64,000 nucleotides of DNA from Pseudomonas silvicola (GTDB lineage Bacteria > Pseudomonadota > Gammaproteobacteria > Pseudomonadales > Pseudomonadaceae). Under the pieces are notes generated by a model. That model was not told where the DNA came from. It ran no database searches and saw only the letters and a list, made by a program, of their open reading frames with translations. The stretch covers positions 1 through 64,000 of the forward strand of contig NZ_CP093282.1 in NCBI RefSeq assembly GCF_026651855.1. The letters are read 5' to 3'. Shown one piece after another: positions 1 through 8,343 of this stretch (position 1 is the first letter of the stretch; every line of letters begins with the position of its first letter). A program made the translations under genes and the position numbers.

Positions 1-1791
1 AAGCAAAGCGGGGATTCTCTATCCGACATCCGGATCGAGGTTGGTCGAGTGAAGCCGATGGACTTCAATCCTCGTGACCATTATCGCGAAGGTTTCATGC
101 TGCTGGGCTTGGATGAAAACCGTGAACCCATCTACATGGAAGACGCAGTCTTTCGCAAGAACCACCTAAAAGTATTGGGCCCATCGCAAACAGGTAAGGG
201 CGTCCAGCTCGGCGTACTGCTCGATCAGGCGATCTGGAAAGGCTGGGGTGCCTGGTTCATTGACCCTAAACCAGACGACTTTATCCCCGACATTATGCGC
301 GAAGGCTGCGAGCGCTATAACCGCCCTGCCCCTGTCACCCTAGATCTAAATGGAGTAGGACCGGGAGCCTATGGTCCGTTCATCCATGGTACCCGCCGTG
401 AACGTAGAGAACGCGTGGTTAAGGCGTTCACGATGGCTGATACCGGCCAAACCGCAGACTTCTATAAGCGGCTGGAGCGGCAGGTTTTGGACACGCTCAT
501 GCCGCTGTGGGATGGCACACTTACGCAGTTGGAAAGCCTTCTAAAGGGCAAACACCCGTTAATAACGGATTCGCAACGTTCGTGGATAATGCAGAACTCC
601 GGCAGCTTGCAATCGAACACTGCCGAGTTCATGCAGCTTGACACCATGCGCGCGAATGAGGACGAATCCTTCAATGTGTCGCGCGAGCTTGAAGCCGGTA
701 GCGTTGTACATATTCGGTCCAATATGAAGGACACGATTGTACGGCGGGCAACAGTCGCGCTGCTGGATGAAATCGTCCAGGTTGCACTACGGAAGCCCCT
801 TAAACACCCGATTTTTTTGGTGGTCGACGAATGTCGCTTCGTGGTTTCTGACACGCTTGCAGATGCCCTGGCTACAGTTCTTTCAAAGAACATAAACATG
901 GCGCTTGCCTATCAGTCCATCAATGACTTGCTTAACCTGCCCGATAAATCGCTCAACGCTGAGTCGATTAAGACTGGCATCGAGACCAATACTCAAATCA
1001 CACTCAGCTATCGTGCCAACGATGCGGACACTGCCGAATGGGTTTCATCGCTGACCGGCTCGGCACACAAGACGGTAACCAAAATGGAGAAGGTCGAGGT
1101 TAACCGGGCAGGCGCAGAAGTGTGGGGTAACGAACGCTCCGTGGGGCAGGTAGAAGAAAACTACATCACAGAAAACCAGCTGCTGGCACTCCCACCCCGC
1201 GTCTGCGCACTGGTCCGCCCAAACGTGCTGTCTACCCTGTTATACACATGCTGGATCCAGCTCAAGGAGCAGCGCGGAATGCCACTGCGCGGAAGTGTTG
1301 CGCCCTCCCCTGCGCAAACCGCTGCTATAAGCACTTCGGTTTCTACTGCGCCAGTTGCAGCGAAACCAGCAGCACCTGGCGTGACTGCGGCCGCTATTGG
1401 TGCTGACCCGTTCGGGGATTCCGGGGACGCTCAAAGCGATCCGTTCGCTAGTGTCGACCAGAAGACGGCTAGCGATCCTTTTGAATTGAACCCTAATGAC
1501 AGCGGTGACGACCCGTTTGCAAATGCAGCTCCATCAGACGAAGCATTCATAGGCGAAGTAGCCGACGACTATAACGCTCCAGAAGATGACCCTTTTGCCA
1601 CTCCACCGGCGGAGCAGAAGGGCAAGAAAGGCAGCGGTAAAAGCAAGCTCAGCGCTTCCGAGCTAGCTGCAATTGAACAAGCTGCATCTGGAATTATTAA
1701 CACAAAGAACAAGCCTGTTCGCCCAGTCCAGGACGCACCGGCCAAACCCTCAGTTGACTTATCGTCCCTGGACGAAATCGAAGGAATCTAA
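1..1791 (+). CDS. Type IV coupling protein (VirD4/TraG-like), 3' part
   Basis: This is the C-terminal 596 residues of the coupling protein. The frame is open from the first base and the complete gene is read at 42027-44231, where domains are described. Here one sees the P-loop GPSQTGKG, the Walker B stretch ending in VVDE, and an acidic, proline- and alanine-rich tail with five DPF tripeptides. The missing start is only where the circle was cut, not a truncation. The stop is followed two bases later by the ParA start, so the genes form one operon. Confidence 0.93.
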   Translation, partial: KQSGDSLSDIRIEVGRVKPMDFNPRDHYREGFMLLGLDENREPIYMEDAVFRKNHLKVLGPSQTGKGVQLGVLLDQAIWKGWGAWFIDPKPDDFIPDIMREGCERYNRPAPVTLDLNGVGPGAYGPFIHGTRRERRERVVKAFTMADTGQTADFYKRLERQVLDTLMPLWDGTLTQLESLLKGKHPLITDSQRSWIMQNSGSLQSNTAEFMQLDTMRANEDESFNVSRELEAGSVVHIRSNMKDTIVRRATVALLDEIVQVALRKPLKHPIFLVVDECRFVVSDTLADALATVLSKNINMALAYQSINDLLNLPDKSLNAESIKTGIETNTQITLSYRANDADTAEWVSSLTGSAHKTVTKMEKVEVNRAGAEVWGNERSVGQVEENYITENQLLALPPRVCALVRPNVLSTLLYTCWIQLKEQRGMPLRGSVAPSPAQTAAISTSVSTAPVAAKPAAPGVTAAAIGADPFGDSGDAQSDPFASVDQKTASDPFELNPNDSGDDPFANAAPSDEAFIGEVADDYNAPEDDPFATPPAEQKGKKGSGKSKLSASELAAIEQAASGIINTKNKPVRPVQDAPAKPSVDLSSLDEIEGI

Positions 1792-1793
1792 CA

Positions 1794-2615
1794 ATGTCGA
1801 ACCAAACTCCTTTCCCAAAAGTGTTCGCAGTTAGCACCCCTAAAGGTGGTGTGGGCAAATCCACAACCTGTACAGGTCTTGGACTCTATCTGGGTGGATT
1901 AGGCAAAAAGGTCTTGTTCATTGACCTTGATAACATCGCGAGTCTTACCAACAACCTGCAAGGCGCTGACGTGCGTCACCCTCACTTGAGTAACGTCACG
2001 GACCTGTTTAAGGATCCAGAGGGTGGCACCCCTCTTTCGGTCAGTGTTATCTCAGATAACATTCACCTGATTCAAGGCGACTCCAGTGTCAGCGACATCA
2101 ACCGCTCTAACGACCTAACGATTGTTACTGCGCTGAAGGACAACCTGCACATGAATGTGCCAGGCATCGAAACATATGATTTTATTTTGATTGATACCCC
2201 GGCGGGTAACGGCAACACGCTTTTGGCATCGCTGATTGTTGCTGACCTAGTTTACTCGCCTATTGACTTGGACCATAACGCCATCGGTTCGCTGACTGAG
2301 TTGACCAAAGTCCTGAAGCCAGTTAAGCGGGCACTAAACACTAAGTTGCAGTGGGCTGGTTTTGTAATCAACCGCGTGCAAAAGCTCGTATCGGTTTTGG
2401 GCAGAAAAGTGCCAGAGGCGCTTTCAGACCGCGCGATATATGAATCTTTGGTTAAGGAATACGGCGATGTTGCTTTGTTAGGAGTGATCGGTCTTCGCAA
2501 TCCGATTAAAACTTGCATAAGCAACGGGATGTGGATCACTGGCAAAGATGACTCTGCGCAGGCAGCGTCAAATGAATTTGAACAATTTTGCAAGAAACTG
2601 CTGGAGAAAGTGTGA
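1794..2615 (+). CDS. parA: ParA-type partition ATPase
   Basis: A 273-residue P-loop ATPase of the ParA/MinD class. The deviant Walker A motif KGGVGKST is at residues 17-24, the Walker A' aspartates are in FIDLDN near residue 42, and Walker B is the ILIDTPAG stretch near residue 131. ParA proteins move plasmid copies apart by ATP-dependent polymerisation or gradient formation on the nucleoid with a ParB partner. There is no N-terminal DNA-binding extension, as in the shorter ParA/IncC class, so operon autoregulation would fall to another protein. It starts 2 bp after the coupling-protein stop and its stop overlaps the ParB start (TGATG). Coupling transfer and partition genes in one operon is notable. 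Confidence 0.92.
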   Translation: MSNQTPFPKVFAVSTPKGGVGKSTTCTGLGLYLGGLGKKVLFIDLDNIASLTNNLQGADVRHPHLSNVTDLFKDPEGGTPLSVSVISDNIHLIQGDSSVSDINRSNDLTIVTALKDNLHMNVPGIETYDFILIDTPAGNGNTLLASLIVADLVYSPIDLDHNAIGSLTELTKVLKPVKRALNTKLQWAGFVINRVQKLVSVLGRKVPEALSDRAIYESLVKEYGDVALLGVIGLRNPIKTCISNGMWITGKDDSAQAASNEFEQFCKKLLEKV

Positions 2616-3526
2616 TGACTAAAAATAATTCAATTGCCGAGCTGCTAAATGGCAACAACATCGAGCCGCTGACCGGCGAGAAGATCTACTACGTCAGTCG
2701 GGACGACATTATTCGCGACCCAGAGAATGATCGGGATGACTGGGATGATCCAGCCACTATTGCGAACATCGAGAGCATCAAAAAGTCTGCTGCGATCCGA
2801 CTCAATGATGGTCGTCGCTATGGCGTCCGTACAGCTCTCTGGGTGAAGCCTGCGGATGAACAGGGTAAATATATGCTGATCGACGGTGAATGCCGTTGGC
2901 GGTCAACCTGGGGGGAAGAAGATCCCGAAGCGCTCATGCTACCCATAATCATCCGTACAGGTGACGCAAAAGAGATTCGTCTGGACCATACATCTTCTAA
3001 CGGCGCGCGCAAGGGTCTCAACCTGTACCAGGTCGCAAGGTCGATCAAGCGCGACCAGGATGAATATGGACTGTCGTCCGATGAAATCATGGCCGTGCAT
3101 AACTTGCAGAGCAAGTCCCAACTTAGCAAGTTCAACGCCATTCATAAGCTTGGCGATAGCGCATTGGAGCTAGTGCGCGCCGGCTATTTCCAGGACATCA
3201 ACCTAGTATATGACCTGAAAAAACTGGACGATGATGGCATCACCAAGCTGAAAAAGAAGATCGAGAAAGGCGACTCAATTCAGCAGGCGTTGAAAACACT
3301 GATGCCCAAAGAGAAAACCCGAACTGCTGATGCCGAAGGCAAGCAGGATGGTGGAGGATCTACCCCGGCGAAAGTAGCGCTAAACCTGCCGCTGGCCGAA
3401 GCTCAGGCGCTGGCGATTTTACTGGAGGTTGACGCGGAGCTTGAACCCAAAGAGCTGCGCATTGCGCTGCTGGCCAAAATCGCTGGGTTGGTAGAGTCCA
3501 CGGACGAACAACAGGACGCTGAGTAA
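2615..3526 (+). CDS. parB: ParB/KorB-like partition protein
   Basis: A 303-residue protein with an N-terminal ParB/Srx-like nuclease-fold region; DGECRWRS near residue 90 corresponds to the GERR-type box of ParB. An HTH region follows (around LSSDEIMAVHNLQSKSQLSKF) and then a charged, Lys/Glu-rich linker and a Leu/Ala-rich C-terminus suited to dimerisation. The ATG at 2615 is chosen because it overlaps the parA stop and has GGAG just upstream; an in-frame codon 27 nt earlier lies inside parA. ParB proteins bind a centromere and stimulate ParA. The five palindromes at 41857-42008, upstream of the operon, are the obvious candidate target (inference). Confidence 0.85.
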   Translation: MTKNNSIAELLNGNNIEPLTGEKIYYVSRDDIIRDPENDRDDWDDPATIANIESIKKSAAIRLNDGRRYGVRTALWVKPADEQGKYMLIDGECRWRSTWGEEDPEALMLPIIIRTGDAKEIRLDHTSSNGARKGLNLYQVARSIKRDQDEYGLSSDEIMAVHNLQSKSQLSKFNAIHKLGDSALELVRAGYFQDINLVYDLKKLDDDGITKLKKKIEKGDSIQQALKTLMPKEKTRTADAEGKQDGGGSTPAKVALNLPLAEAQALAILLEVDAELEPKELRIALLAKIAGLVESTDEQQDAE

Positions 3527-3963
3527 TGCCACTGGTGCGCCTAGCTAAATTAGAGGACTACCAGTCATTCGAGATGCTTGGGTGCACCAAGTATCGCATC
3601 ACCTGGTGCGATAAGTTGTGCCCTGGCAACCCTGCGGACGATCCGCAGTCTGGGTTGCAAGAATTCAACGATTGGCAGTGCTCCATAGCCGCGGGGCATG
3701 AACAGCTCTCGCGGAACGAACGGCTCGCCGTTATTGTGCAGTGGTGCTTAACAGCTCCCGGTGGAATGGGAGTAAGATTGGCACAACTAATAATAACGAC
3801 ACACAAGCCTCCACGTCCGCGCATTGGGATGGAGTTCGATGCGACTCAGTACTTGGAGCCTGAACTTGCCTTTCGTTATGAGTTGGCGTTTTTAAATGAT
3901 GAAATTTGGAAACTCCCAGCACAAGAAGTGCTGGAACTCCAAAATCTGATAATGGGTAATTAA
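3526..3963 (+). CDS. Unknown protein in the par/topoisomerase operon
   Basis: A 145-residue soluble protein that I do not recognise. Its ATG overlaps the parB stop (TAATG), which indicates translational coupling. It has five cysteines, three of them (C20, C28 and C32) close together near the N-terminus, and a central stretch rich in Leu/Val. Position between parB and a topoisomerase resembles the DUF2857-type gene of PFGI-1/SPI-7 integrative elements, but I cannot confirm homology from the sequence. No signal peptide or membrane segment is visible. Confidence 0.75.
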   Translation: MPLVRLAKLEDYQSFEMLGCTKYRITWCDKLCPGNPADDPQSGLQEFNDWQCSIAAGHEQLSRNERLAVIVQWCLTAPGGMGVRLAQLIITTHKPPRPRIGMEFDATQYLEPELAFRYELAFLNDEIWKLPAQEVLELQNLIMGN

Positions 3964-3964
3964 A

Positions 3965-4549
3965 ATGAATAGCATGGAAGAACCGAGTTACGATGTTCGG
4001 ATAAAGGTCCATGACCTTTACCTAATTATTCTCTGGGACACGAACTACTTTCCTGGGCATGAAGCCACCAAACGTATTTGTGGTGTTCGGGTTGCCGACA
4101 GCCTTTTTTCAATTGAGGCTTTCGCAAGTAATTCAAAACCAGAATATCGTATTGCTCAAGCACTCGCTGAGCGCGTCCGGCCTGATTTGAGTGATAGCAT
4201 CAAGTCTATCGAAGATGAATTGAAAATAAGTCTTGAGATAGTCAGTAAAGAACTTGATGACCCACTCATTAAAGCAGTGGATGTTTCTGCACCGAAGCAA
4301 ACTGAGTACGCCCTGACCATCGAAAAAGGAAAAGGTACTCCACTGGTGAATGGCTTTGTGCGTCTTTTCGTGATTGCGGATTTAATCGTCGGCACCCTAA
4401 AGGAATTGCACTGGCGCGGCGCGCTAACAAAGAAAGAGTACAAAAAGCGTGAGGACGCTTATATCAAGCCGCTGCGCAAACTGATGCATGACCTGAATCA
4501 GGTTATTAAGCGGTACCATGAGCAACGCAAGCAGCTTACCGCCCAATAA
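3965..4549 (+). CDS. Unknown protein, possibly DUF1845/PFL_4669-like
   Basis: A 194-residue predicted cytoplasmic protein starting one base after the preceding stop, with a second possible ATG three codons in. The middle is a charged helical region (SDSIKSIEDELKISLEIV) and the C-terminus is strongly basic (KKEYKKREDAYIKPLRKL). In PFGI-1 class integrative elements a DUF1845 protein sits between parB and the topoisomerase gene; size and position fit, but the assignment is inference. It is probably the last gene translated before the 128 bp gap ahead of the topoisomerase, where a GTGGCCG-TCTA-CGGCCAC hairpin lacks a U-tract. Confidence 0.72.
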   Translation: MNSMEEPSYDVRIKVHDLYLIILWDTNYFPGHEATKRICGVRVADSLFSIEAFASNSKPEYRIAQALAERVRPDLSDSIKSIEDELKISLEIVSKELDDPLIKAVDVSAPKQTEYALTIEKGKGTPLVNGFVRLFVIADLIVGTLKELHWRGALTKKEYKKREDAYIKPLRKLMHDLNQVIKRYHEQRKQLTAQ

Positions 4550-4563
4550 TTATTGTTCATTGA

Positions 4564-4584
4564 AGTGGCCGTCTACGGCCACTT
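4564..4584 (+). other. Hairpin between operon genes
   Basis: A GTGGCCG stem with a TCTA loop stands just after the 194-residue gene. There is no run of T after it, so it may slow RNA decay or attenuate rather than terminate transcription. The remaining gap up to 4677 has no recognisable gene. Confidence 0.4.
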
Positions 4585-4676
4585 ACTACCAATCGCACAA
4601 CTGCAAATCAACTTAGTTGGCTTGGTGGCAAATTCTTGCCTCCTGCTTAATATTCTCCGCGTATGGGAGCAATATC

Positions 4677-6722
4677 GTGGCCGTACTTCTTATTGTGGAA
4701 TCACCAGCGAAAGCAAAAACCATCGAAAAATATTTGGGCAGCGGTTATCGGGTTGCTGCAAGCGTCGGCCATATTCGTGATTTGCCGGATCGCTCCATGG
4801 GGGTACACGCGCCGGACTTTCGCCCGGACTATGTGTATACCGACCGGGGGAAAGAAGTTGTCGCGCGCTTACAACGACTGGCATCAGAATGCGAAGGCAT
4901 CTTGCTTGCCTCTGACTTGGATAGGGAAGGGGAGGCAATTGCGTGGCACCTACAGCAAGTGCTGAAGCTCGACATCAAAAACGCCAATCGCATTACCTTC
5001 AACGAAATCACAAAGAAAGCAATTCAGGCAGCTGTACAAAACCCGCGCACTATTAACCTTCAAGATGTCGCCGCACAGGAAGCGCGCCGCGTTGTTGATA
5101 GGTTCATTGGGTATATGGTAAGTCCTATCGTAGCTGAAATCCTTGGGGATCGGACTATCTCAGCAGGCCGCGTTCAATCTATTGCGGTACGCCTGGTAGT
5201 CGACCGCGAAAATGAAATCAATGGGCACTCAGTATTGCACCACTTCGGAGTGTCGCTGCGATTTGCGGGTTGGGACGCCAAATGGCAATTCAAGGAATTG
5301 CTGGACGGTGGCAAACATTGGACCGACCAGGCCTTTGCTGAAAAAGTAGCCGCTGTTCGAAACGTCCAAGTCGTTTCGTGCGAAGACTCGGACACTCAAA
5401 GCTCGCCCCCCGCGCCATTCAGCACGTCTACACTTCAAGCCGCCGGTAGTAACACCTTGGGGTTTAACCCCAAGAAGACTATGGAATTGGCTCAAAAACT
5501 CTATGAGCAAGGCGCGATCACCTATATGCGCACCGACAGCGCCGCACTTTCACAAGATGCATTGGACGCTATCTTTGCTCACGGGCGCGAAGCAGGCTTG
5601 CCCATGCTCGATGCGCCTAGGGTATGGAAGGATGGTGATGACGCGCAGGGCGCCCATGAAGCCATACGTCCATCCCAAATAGATGTTCTTGAAGCTGGTG
5701 AAAGCGAAGATGAGCGAAAGCTATACCGGCTAATCTGGGCCCGTACAGTAGGGTCTCAACTCCAAGAAGCACGCTTTGCCGTACGTACTGCCGTACTCAA
5801 AGCTGAGGACATCGACGGCAAGGCCATCCAGTTTGTTGCCCGTAGCAAAAAACTTGTCCATCAAGGCTGGAAGGCACTAACTCCTGTTGATACCGCAATG
5901 GATCCTGACGACGCAGCTGCCGCAGATAAGGAAGATGGGGACAACCAGGTGCCACTCCTTACACCAGGTGACTACCTTGACGCGAATTCGGCCGACCTGG
6001 TGAAGGGAAAGACCAATCCTCCAGGCCGCTACACCGAAGCAAGTTTGGTGGCGGAATTGAAGCGCCGCGGCATTGGTCGACCGTCGACTTACGGCGCTAT
6101 CATTGAAACTGTAACAAGCACCAGGGGATATCTGGAAGTAAGTGGCAAAAAGAAACAACTAAAGCCAACTGCGCGCGGAAATAGACTGATCAACGTCATA
6201 CGCGCAAACTTCAAATTCATTGAGTTTGACTTTACTAAGATCCTTGAAACTCAACTTGAAGCAATTGCCACTGGCAAACAAACATATAAGTCACTCCTGG
6301 GCATCGTGCACAAACGCCTAAGCGATGAAATCAATGAATTTAAATCGAAGGTGAAAGTGCTGCACCCTTGCCCGAAATGCGGACGCGGCCTGCTGTTCAA
6401 TCCTGCGACCAAAAAAGGCTCAGCCTGGTGGAATTGCAGCGCTTACGACCCTGAAGGGGAGGGCTGCGATTATCATGCCCAGGACGCAGACGGCGAGCCG
6501 GGTAAAGCCTCTACGGGGCCCACAATGACCGAGTACGCTTGCGGCAGCTGTGGGAAGCCCTTGGTGCACATGGTCAAGGAAGCCACGGACGGGGAGGGGG
6601 GATGGCAGTTCTTCAGTTGTTCGGGCTACAAACAAGGCTGCAAACAGTCATACCCCGACAGAGAGGGGCAACCAGACCTGACTGCCCCTCGTATCAAGTC
6701 GAAAGAGGCCATGCAGGAATGA
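4677..6722 (+). CDS. Type IA DNA topoisomerase
   Basis: A 681-residue type IA topoisomerase that relaxes or decatenates DNA through a 5'-phosphotyrosine link. The Toprim domain begins VESPAKAKTIEKYLG (residues 7-21), with the acidic DLDREGEA near residue 80. The active-site tyrosine is Y283 in YMRTDS. Two cysteine clusters follow at the C-terminus, starting near residues 564 and 620, as in TopA zinc ribbons. I chose the GTG at 4677 because GGGAG lies 6 nt upstream and the conserved N-terminus starts there; a 60 nt upstream extension is hydrophobic and unlike the family. The TGA stop is the first half of a TGATTGCA box. Its likely role is unlinking transferred or replicating plasmid DNA. Confidence 0.93.
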   Translation: MAVLLIVESPAKAKTIEKYLGSGYRVAASVGHIRDLPDRSMGVHAPDFRPDYVYTDRGKEVVARLQRLASECEGILLASDLDREGEAIAWHLQQVLKLDIKNANRITFNEITKKAIQAAVQNPRTINLQDVAAQEARRVVDRFIGYMVSPIVAEILGDRTISAGRVQSIAVRLVVDRENEINGHSVLHHFGVSLRFAGWDAKWQFKELLDGGKHWTDQAFAEKVAAVRNVQVVSCEDSDTQSSPPAPFSTSTLQAAGSNTLGFNPKKTMELAQKLYEQGAITYMRTDSAALSQDALDAIFAHGREAGLPMLDAPRVWKDGDDAQGAHEAIRPSQIDVLEAGESEDERKLYRLIWARTVGSQLQEARFAVRTAVLKAEDIDGKAIQFVARSKKLVHQGWKALTPVDTAMDPDDAAAADKEDGDNQVPLLTPGDYLDANSADLVKGKTNPPGRYTEASLVAELKRRGIGRPSTYGAIIETVTSTRGYLEVSGKKKQLKPTARGNRLINVIRANFKFIEFDFTKILETQLEAIATGKQTYKSLLGIVHKRLSDEINEFKSKVKVLHPCPKCGRGLLFNPATKKGSAWWNCSAYDPEGEGCDYHAQDADGEPGKASTGPTMTEYACGSCGKPLVHMVKEATDGEGGWQFFSCSGYKQGCKQSYPDREGQPDLTAPRIKSKEAMQE

Positions 6723-6770
6723 TTGCAAACATTTAAGGCGCAAGTACTGCTCTACATTACTTTGCAATCA
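6720..6770. repeat. Paired TGATNGCA boxes, site S1
   Basis: TGATTGCA at 6720 and its reverse complement TGCAATCA at 6763, 43 bp apart. The first box contains the topoisomerase stop codon. This is one of about a dozen such sites on the plasmid. Confidence 0.6.
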
Positions 6771-6774
6771 AAAC

Positions 6775-6799
6775 AAAGCCCCCAAAATGGGGGCTTTTT
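6775..6799 (+). terminator. Rho-independent terminator after the topoisomerase gene
   Basis: AAAGCCCCC and GGGGGCTTT pair around a 5 nt AAAAT loop, followed by a T run. It closes the transfer/partition operon. Confidence 0.85.
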
Positions 6800-6826
6800 C
6801 GTTCCGGCAACTACACTCAAAAAAAG

Positions 6827-6855
6827 TTGGCGTCAATAAGATTTTGCGTTAGGAT
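6827..6855 (+). promoter_or_regulatory. Sigma70-type promoter for the 122-residue gene
   Basis: TTGGCG at 6827, a 17 bp spacer and TAGGAT at 6850, about 20 bp before the hairpin leader. Two of the next three leaders have an equally spaced TTGAC(A/T)/GATTAT pair. Confidence 0.6.
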
Positions 6856-6869
6856 AGGTCCCGTCAACG

Positions 6870-6927
6870 TTTAGAGCACATGGTTGACTGAAATGCTCTC
6901 CTACTAACTGTTAAAGGATCTAATGCC
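6870..6927 (+). promoter_or_regulatory. Structured 5' leader, family A copy 1
   Basis: GAGCA at 6874 pairs with TGCTC at 6894 around a 15 nt loop containing CTGAAA, then CTACTAACT and a purine-rich AAAGGA ribosome site before ATG 6928. The same order of parts precedes the next three genes. Confidence 0.6.
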
Positions 6928-7296
6928 ATGAAAGGTATCGAACTCTTCTGGGAATCGTTCTCGCCTGTTTTTGAATTCGCTCCTGGTGTTGAAGCTGAAG
7001 TAGCTGATACATTTGCCCCATATGCTGCTGCATATATGGCATTCCTCGAAGCAAAACCTTTTGGTTCTGCCCGAGTCCATCAAAAAGCTGATTCTACCGG
7101 CGCCATCAAAACCGAAAAAGTTGAAGCTTTTTCTGACAAGCAATACCTCTATGTCTGCCGTACCATTGGTACCAAGACCCGAGTTTTCAAATTCTACGCT
7201 ACTACCGGTCTTCTGCTCACCGAAGCAGTTCAGATCGCCCAGTCGCACTACGAAATGTCTACGCTTGAATTGATTGACTTGTCTCAAGTCGATTAA
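6928..7296 (+). CDS. Small unknown protein, leader-A module gene 1
   Basis: A 122-residue protein without a recognised domain. It is rich in Ala, Phe and Lys/Glu, with no signal peptide or membrane helix. AAAGGA lies upstream of the ATG at a normal distance. The gene is a complete transcription unit: promoter, hairpin leader, frame, terminator. It heads four similarly built units whose proteins do not resemble each other, which suggests a shared regulatory design rather than shared descent. Confidence 0.8.
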   Translation: MKGIELFWESFSPVFEFAPGVEAEVADTFAPYAAAYMAFLEAKPFGSARVHQKADSTGAIKTEKVEAFSDKQYLYVCRTIGTKTRVFKFYATTGLLLTEAVQIAQSHYEMSTLELIDLSQVD

Positions 7297-7313
7297 TCCT
7301 GCTTGGACACAGA

Positions 7314-7345
7314 ACGAGATAGCTAACGCTATCTCGTTTTTTTTT
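7314..7345 (+). terminator. Rho-independent terminator
   Basis: A 10 bp stem (ACGAGATAGC with its complement), TAAC loop and at least eight T. Confidence 0.9.
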
Positions 7346-7371
7346 GCCTCTGGAATAAAGCAGATTTGTAC

Positions 7372-7400
7372 TTGACACTAGTGAAAACCTGGACGATTAT
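7372..7400 (+). promoter_or_regulatory. Sigma70-type promoter for the zinc-ribbon gene
   Basis: TTGACA at 7372, 17 bp spacer, GATTAT at 7395. The -10 sequence is identical to that of the promoter at 7844. Confidence 0.7.
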
Positions 7401-7414
7401 TTTGGCTAGCAGCA

Positions 7415-7468
7415 TAAGAGCACCAAGGCTGCTTGCGATGCTCTCAACTAACCATTAGGTAATCCGAC
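7415..7468 (+). promoter_or_regulatory. Structured 5' leader, family A copy 2
   Basis: GAGCA at 7418 and TGCTC at 7439 form the outer stem; CAAG/CTTG can form an inner stem. CAACTAAC follows, then TTAGGTAA before the ATG. Confidence 0.6.
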
Positions 7469-7795
7469 ATGAAAACTCGTTCAGAAGCTTGTGCTGTATA
7501 CCCTGAAGCTTATTTTGATTGGTATTTTGACAACTTGGATGAACTCCAGTTTCAAAATAAAACTTTCAATGAAGCATACACTGAATGGCTGAATTCAAGT
7601 GTTACCCACCAACCGTTCCAAGTGGCTCTCGCCTCAGATGATGACTCAGTTATCGTAGAGTGCCCGTGCTGTAAAAAGCCTGCGCGCCGCTGCGACTGGG
7701 AAACAAATCATAGCGGGGCAATCAACGCTCATTGGTCAATCTCCTGTAGCCACTGCGGTCATCAGGACGGAACCAACGATGAAGATCTGGAGTAA
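7469..7795 (+). CDS. Small zinc-ribbon protein, leader-A module gene 2
   Basis: A 108-residue protein with an acidic N-terminal part and a C-terminal CPCC...CSHC arrangement (C72, C74, C75 and later C92, C95) that looks like a zinc ribbon. It may bind nucleic acid or a protein partner. It is otherwise unrecognised. The unit has its own promoter, hairpin leader and terminator. Confidence 0.82.
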   Translation: MKTRSEACAVYPEAYFDWYFDNLDELQFQNKTFNEAYTEWLNSSVTHQPFQVALASDDDSVIVECPCCKKPARRCDWETNHSGAINAHWSISCSHCGHQDGTNDEDLE

Positions 7796-7810
7796 TCCAG
7801 TCTGTAAACA

Positions 7811-7836
7811 CAAGGGCCCACGGGCCCTTTTTTTTA
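7811..7836 (+). terminator. Rho-independent terminator
   Basis: AAGGGCCC and GGGCCCTT pair around a two-base loop and are followed by a long T run. Confidence 0.88.
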
Positions 7837-7843
7837 TAAGTGC

Positions 7844-7872
7844 TTGACTTAATCAAAATCCGTGGCGATTAT
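7844..7872 (+). promoter_or_regulatory. Sigma70-type promoter for the 89-residue gene
   Basis: TTGACT at 7844, 17 bp spacer, GATTAT at 7867. Confidence 0.7.
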
Positions 7873-7885
7873 TGGGATGACGACG

Positions 7886-7938
7886 TTAGAGCACTACGGT
7901 CGTCTGAAATGCTCCCAACTAATCTCTAGAGGTGCAAC
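7886..7938 (+). promoter_or_regulatory. Structured 5' leader, family A copy 3
   Basis: GAGCA at 7889 and TGCTC at 7910 with GTCTGAAA in the loop, then CCAACTAA and AGAGGTG before the ATG. Confidence 0.6.
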
Positions 7939-8208
7939 ATGGGCCACATCGAATCTTATCAGTTCGTCGATCCACGCGTAGGTGATTTTGGTGTCTGCTA
8001 TTCCAAACCTACTGAAGCAGAAGCACGTGCTGCTGCTGAACAGGTTGGTTACAGCGGTCCGATAAAGCTTGTGATTATCGCGTACCCTCCAAAACCTGCG
8101 CGTAGTGCAGCTCCTGAGCCAAAGAACGAATGGTTTAATCCACGTCTCAAAAGCGAATGGAGCGACATGCCGGACTGGGACTACGATGAAGACGGAATTC
8201 CGTTCTGA
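7939..8208 (+). CDS. Small unknown protein, leader-A module gene 3
   Basis: An 89-residue protein with a Pro-rich middle and a very acidic C-terminus (DMPDWDYDEDG), which could mimic DNA or dock on a basic partner. AGAGGTG lies 5 nt upstream of the ATG. No known family is recognised. Highly acidic small plasmid proteins are sometimes antirestriction proteins, but nothing here proves that. Confidence 0.78.
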   Translation: MGHIESYQFVDPRVGDFGVCYSKPTEAEARAAAEQVGYSGPIKLVIIAYPPKPARSAAPEPKNEWFNPRLKSEWSDMPDWDYDEDGIPF

Positions 8209-8251
8209 TTCGTACATCAACGCTAATGACCAATAGTCATATCAGCAAACA

Positions 8252-8280
8252 GAAAGGGCCTCCAAGGCCCTTTCTTTTTA
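8252..8280 (+). terminator. Rho-independent terminator
   Basis: GAAAGGGCC and GGCCCTTTC pair around TCCAA, followed by TTTTTA. Confidence 0.85.
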
Positions 8281-8289
8281 TGGCAGCGT

Positions 8290-8343
8290 TAAGGGCACAC
8301 AAGCTGCTGAAATGCCCTAAGTTAACTACTAAGGAGCTTCATC
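8290..8343 (+). promoter_or_regulatory. Structured 5' leader, family A copy 4
   Basis: The stem here is GGGCA at 8293 with TGCCC at 8313, a paired change from GAGCA/TGCTC in the other three leaders. The CTGAAA loop, a TTAACTAC stretch and AAGGAG ribosome site are kept. No separate promoter was seen between the previous terminator and this leader. Confidence 0.6.

Noticed and set aside
4617-4676. Upstream extension of the topoisomerase
   Set aside because: Encodes hydrophobic residues not seen in the family; GTG 4677 has a good ribosome site and starts the conserved domain.
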